DNA of 34,912 bases from Paenibacillus xylanivorans. Lineage in GTDB: Bacteria > Bacillota > Bacilli > Paenibacillales > Paenibacillaceae. This document shows, in pieces, positions 34,904 to 34,912 of the stretch. The translations under genes were made by a program, and so were the position numbers. Below the pieces are notes generated by a model. It saw only the letters and a list, made by a program, of their open reading frames with translations, was not told the DNA's origin and did no database searches. Where the stretch lies: contig NZ_LITU01000029.1 of the NCBI RefSeq assembly GCF_001280595.1, positions 124,783 through 159,694 on the forward strand, in the 5' to 3' direction. The number at the start of each line of letters is the position of its first letter. Position 1 is the stretch's first letter.

Positions 34904-34912
34904 AAGGACATT

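Overview
The window looks like chromosomal DNA of a Paenibacillus-type Firmicute. The evidence is YesM/YesN-type two-component genes, AraC-family regulators beside glycoside hydrolases, a close match to Bacillus subtilis XynC, strong GGAGG-type ribosome binding sites, frequent TTG/GTG starts and CcpA cre-like sites. I see no rRNA, tRNA, CRISPR array, transposase or phage gene. Database searches were not possible, so family names rest on motifs and remembered family sequences.

Layout. (1) 1-590: 3' end of an alpha/beta hydrolase. (2) 766-9925: a glucuronoarabinoxylan locus holding an AraC regulator, a GH43 XynD-like arabinofuranohydrolase (frameshifted), a second AraC gene (decayed), a GH8 reducing-end xylanase that has lost its C-terminus, a GH95 enzyme with an alpha-L-galactosidase-type signature, an SGNH esterase (two frameshifts) and a CE1-type esterase. 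None has a signal peptide, so they would act on imported oligosaccharides. (3) 10154-12969: an ArsR repressor and a four-module CoA-disulfide reductase/rhodanese/TusA/DsrE protein for persulfide handling. (4) 13328-14677: secreted GH30_8 glucuronoxylanase XynC. Its promoter has the same architecture as the promoter between the first AraC gene and xynD, base-for-base in spacing, which ties xynC to the xylan locus across the unrelated sulfur operon.

(5) 14811-21139, minus strand: a six-gene operon (metallo-beta-lactamase hydrolase, HAD phosphatase, FbpA/AfuA-like binding protein, double-length permease, ATPase, second HAD phosphatase), divergent from a SorC-family regulator at 21355-22314. This gene content suggests uptake and dephosphorylation of a phosphorylated sugar or phosphodiester rather than iron uptake. 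(6) 22487-30578, plus strand: YesM-type kinase, YesN-type regulator, sugar-binding lipoprotein, two permeases and a large FAD-dependent oxidoreductase with C-terminal beta-sandwich regions. No glycoside hydrolase is present, so the flavoenzyme is the only visible catabolic enzyme. (7) 30766-34845: an XRE-cupin regulator, a CynX/NimT-type exporter overlapping a universal stress protein, and a Bcr/CflA drug efflux protein preceded by a MerR-type 19-bp-spacer promoter.

The strongest unusual signals are the duplicated AraC-box/-10/cre promoter module, the SorC/Afu-like/HAD/MBL operon, the hydrolase-free flavoenzyme import locus, and the concentration of gene damage at 2.3-8.6 kb.
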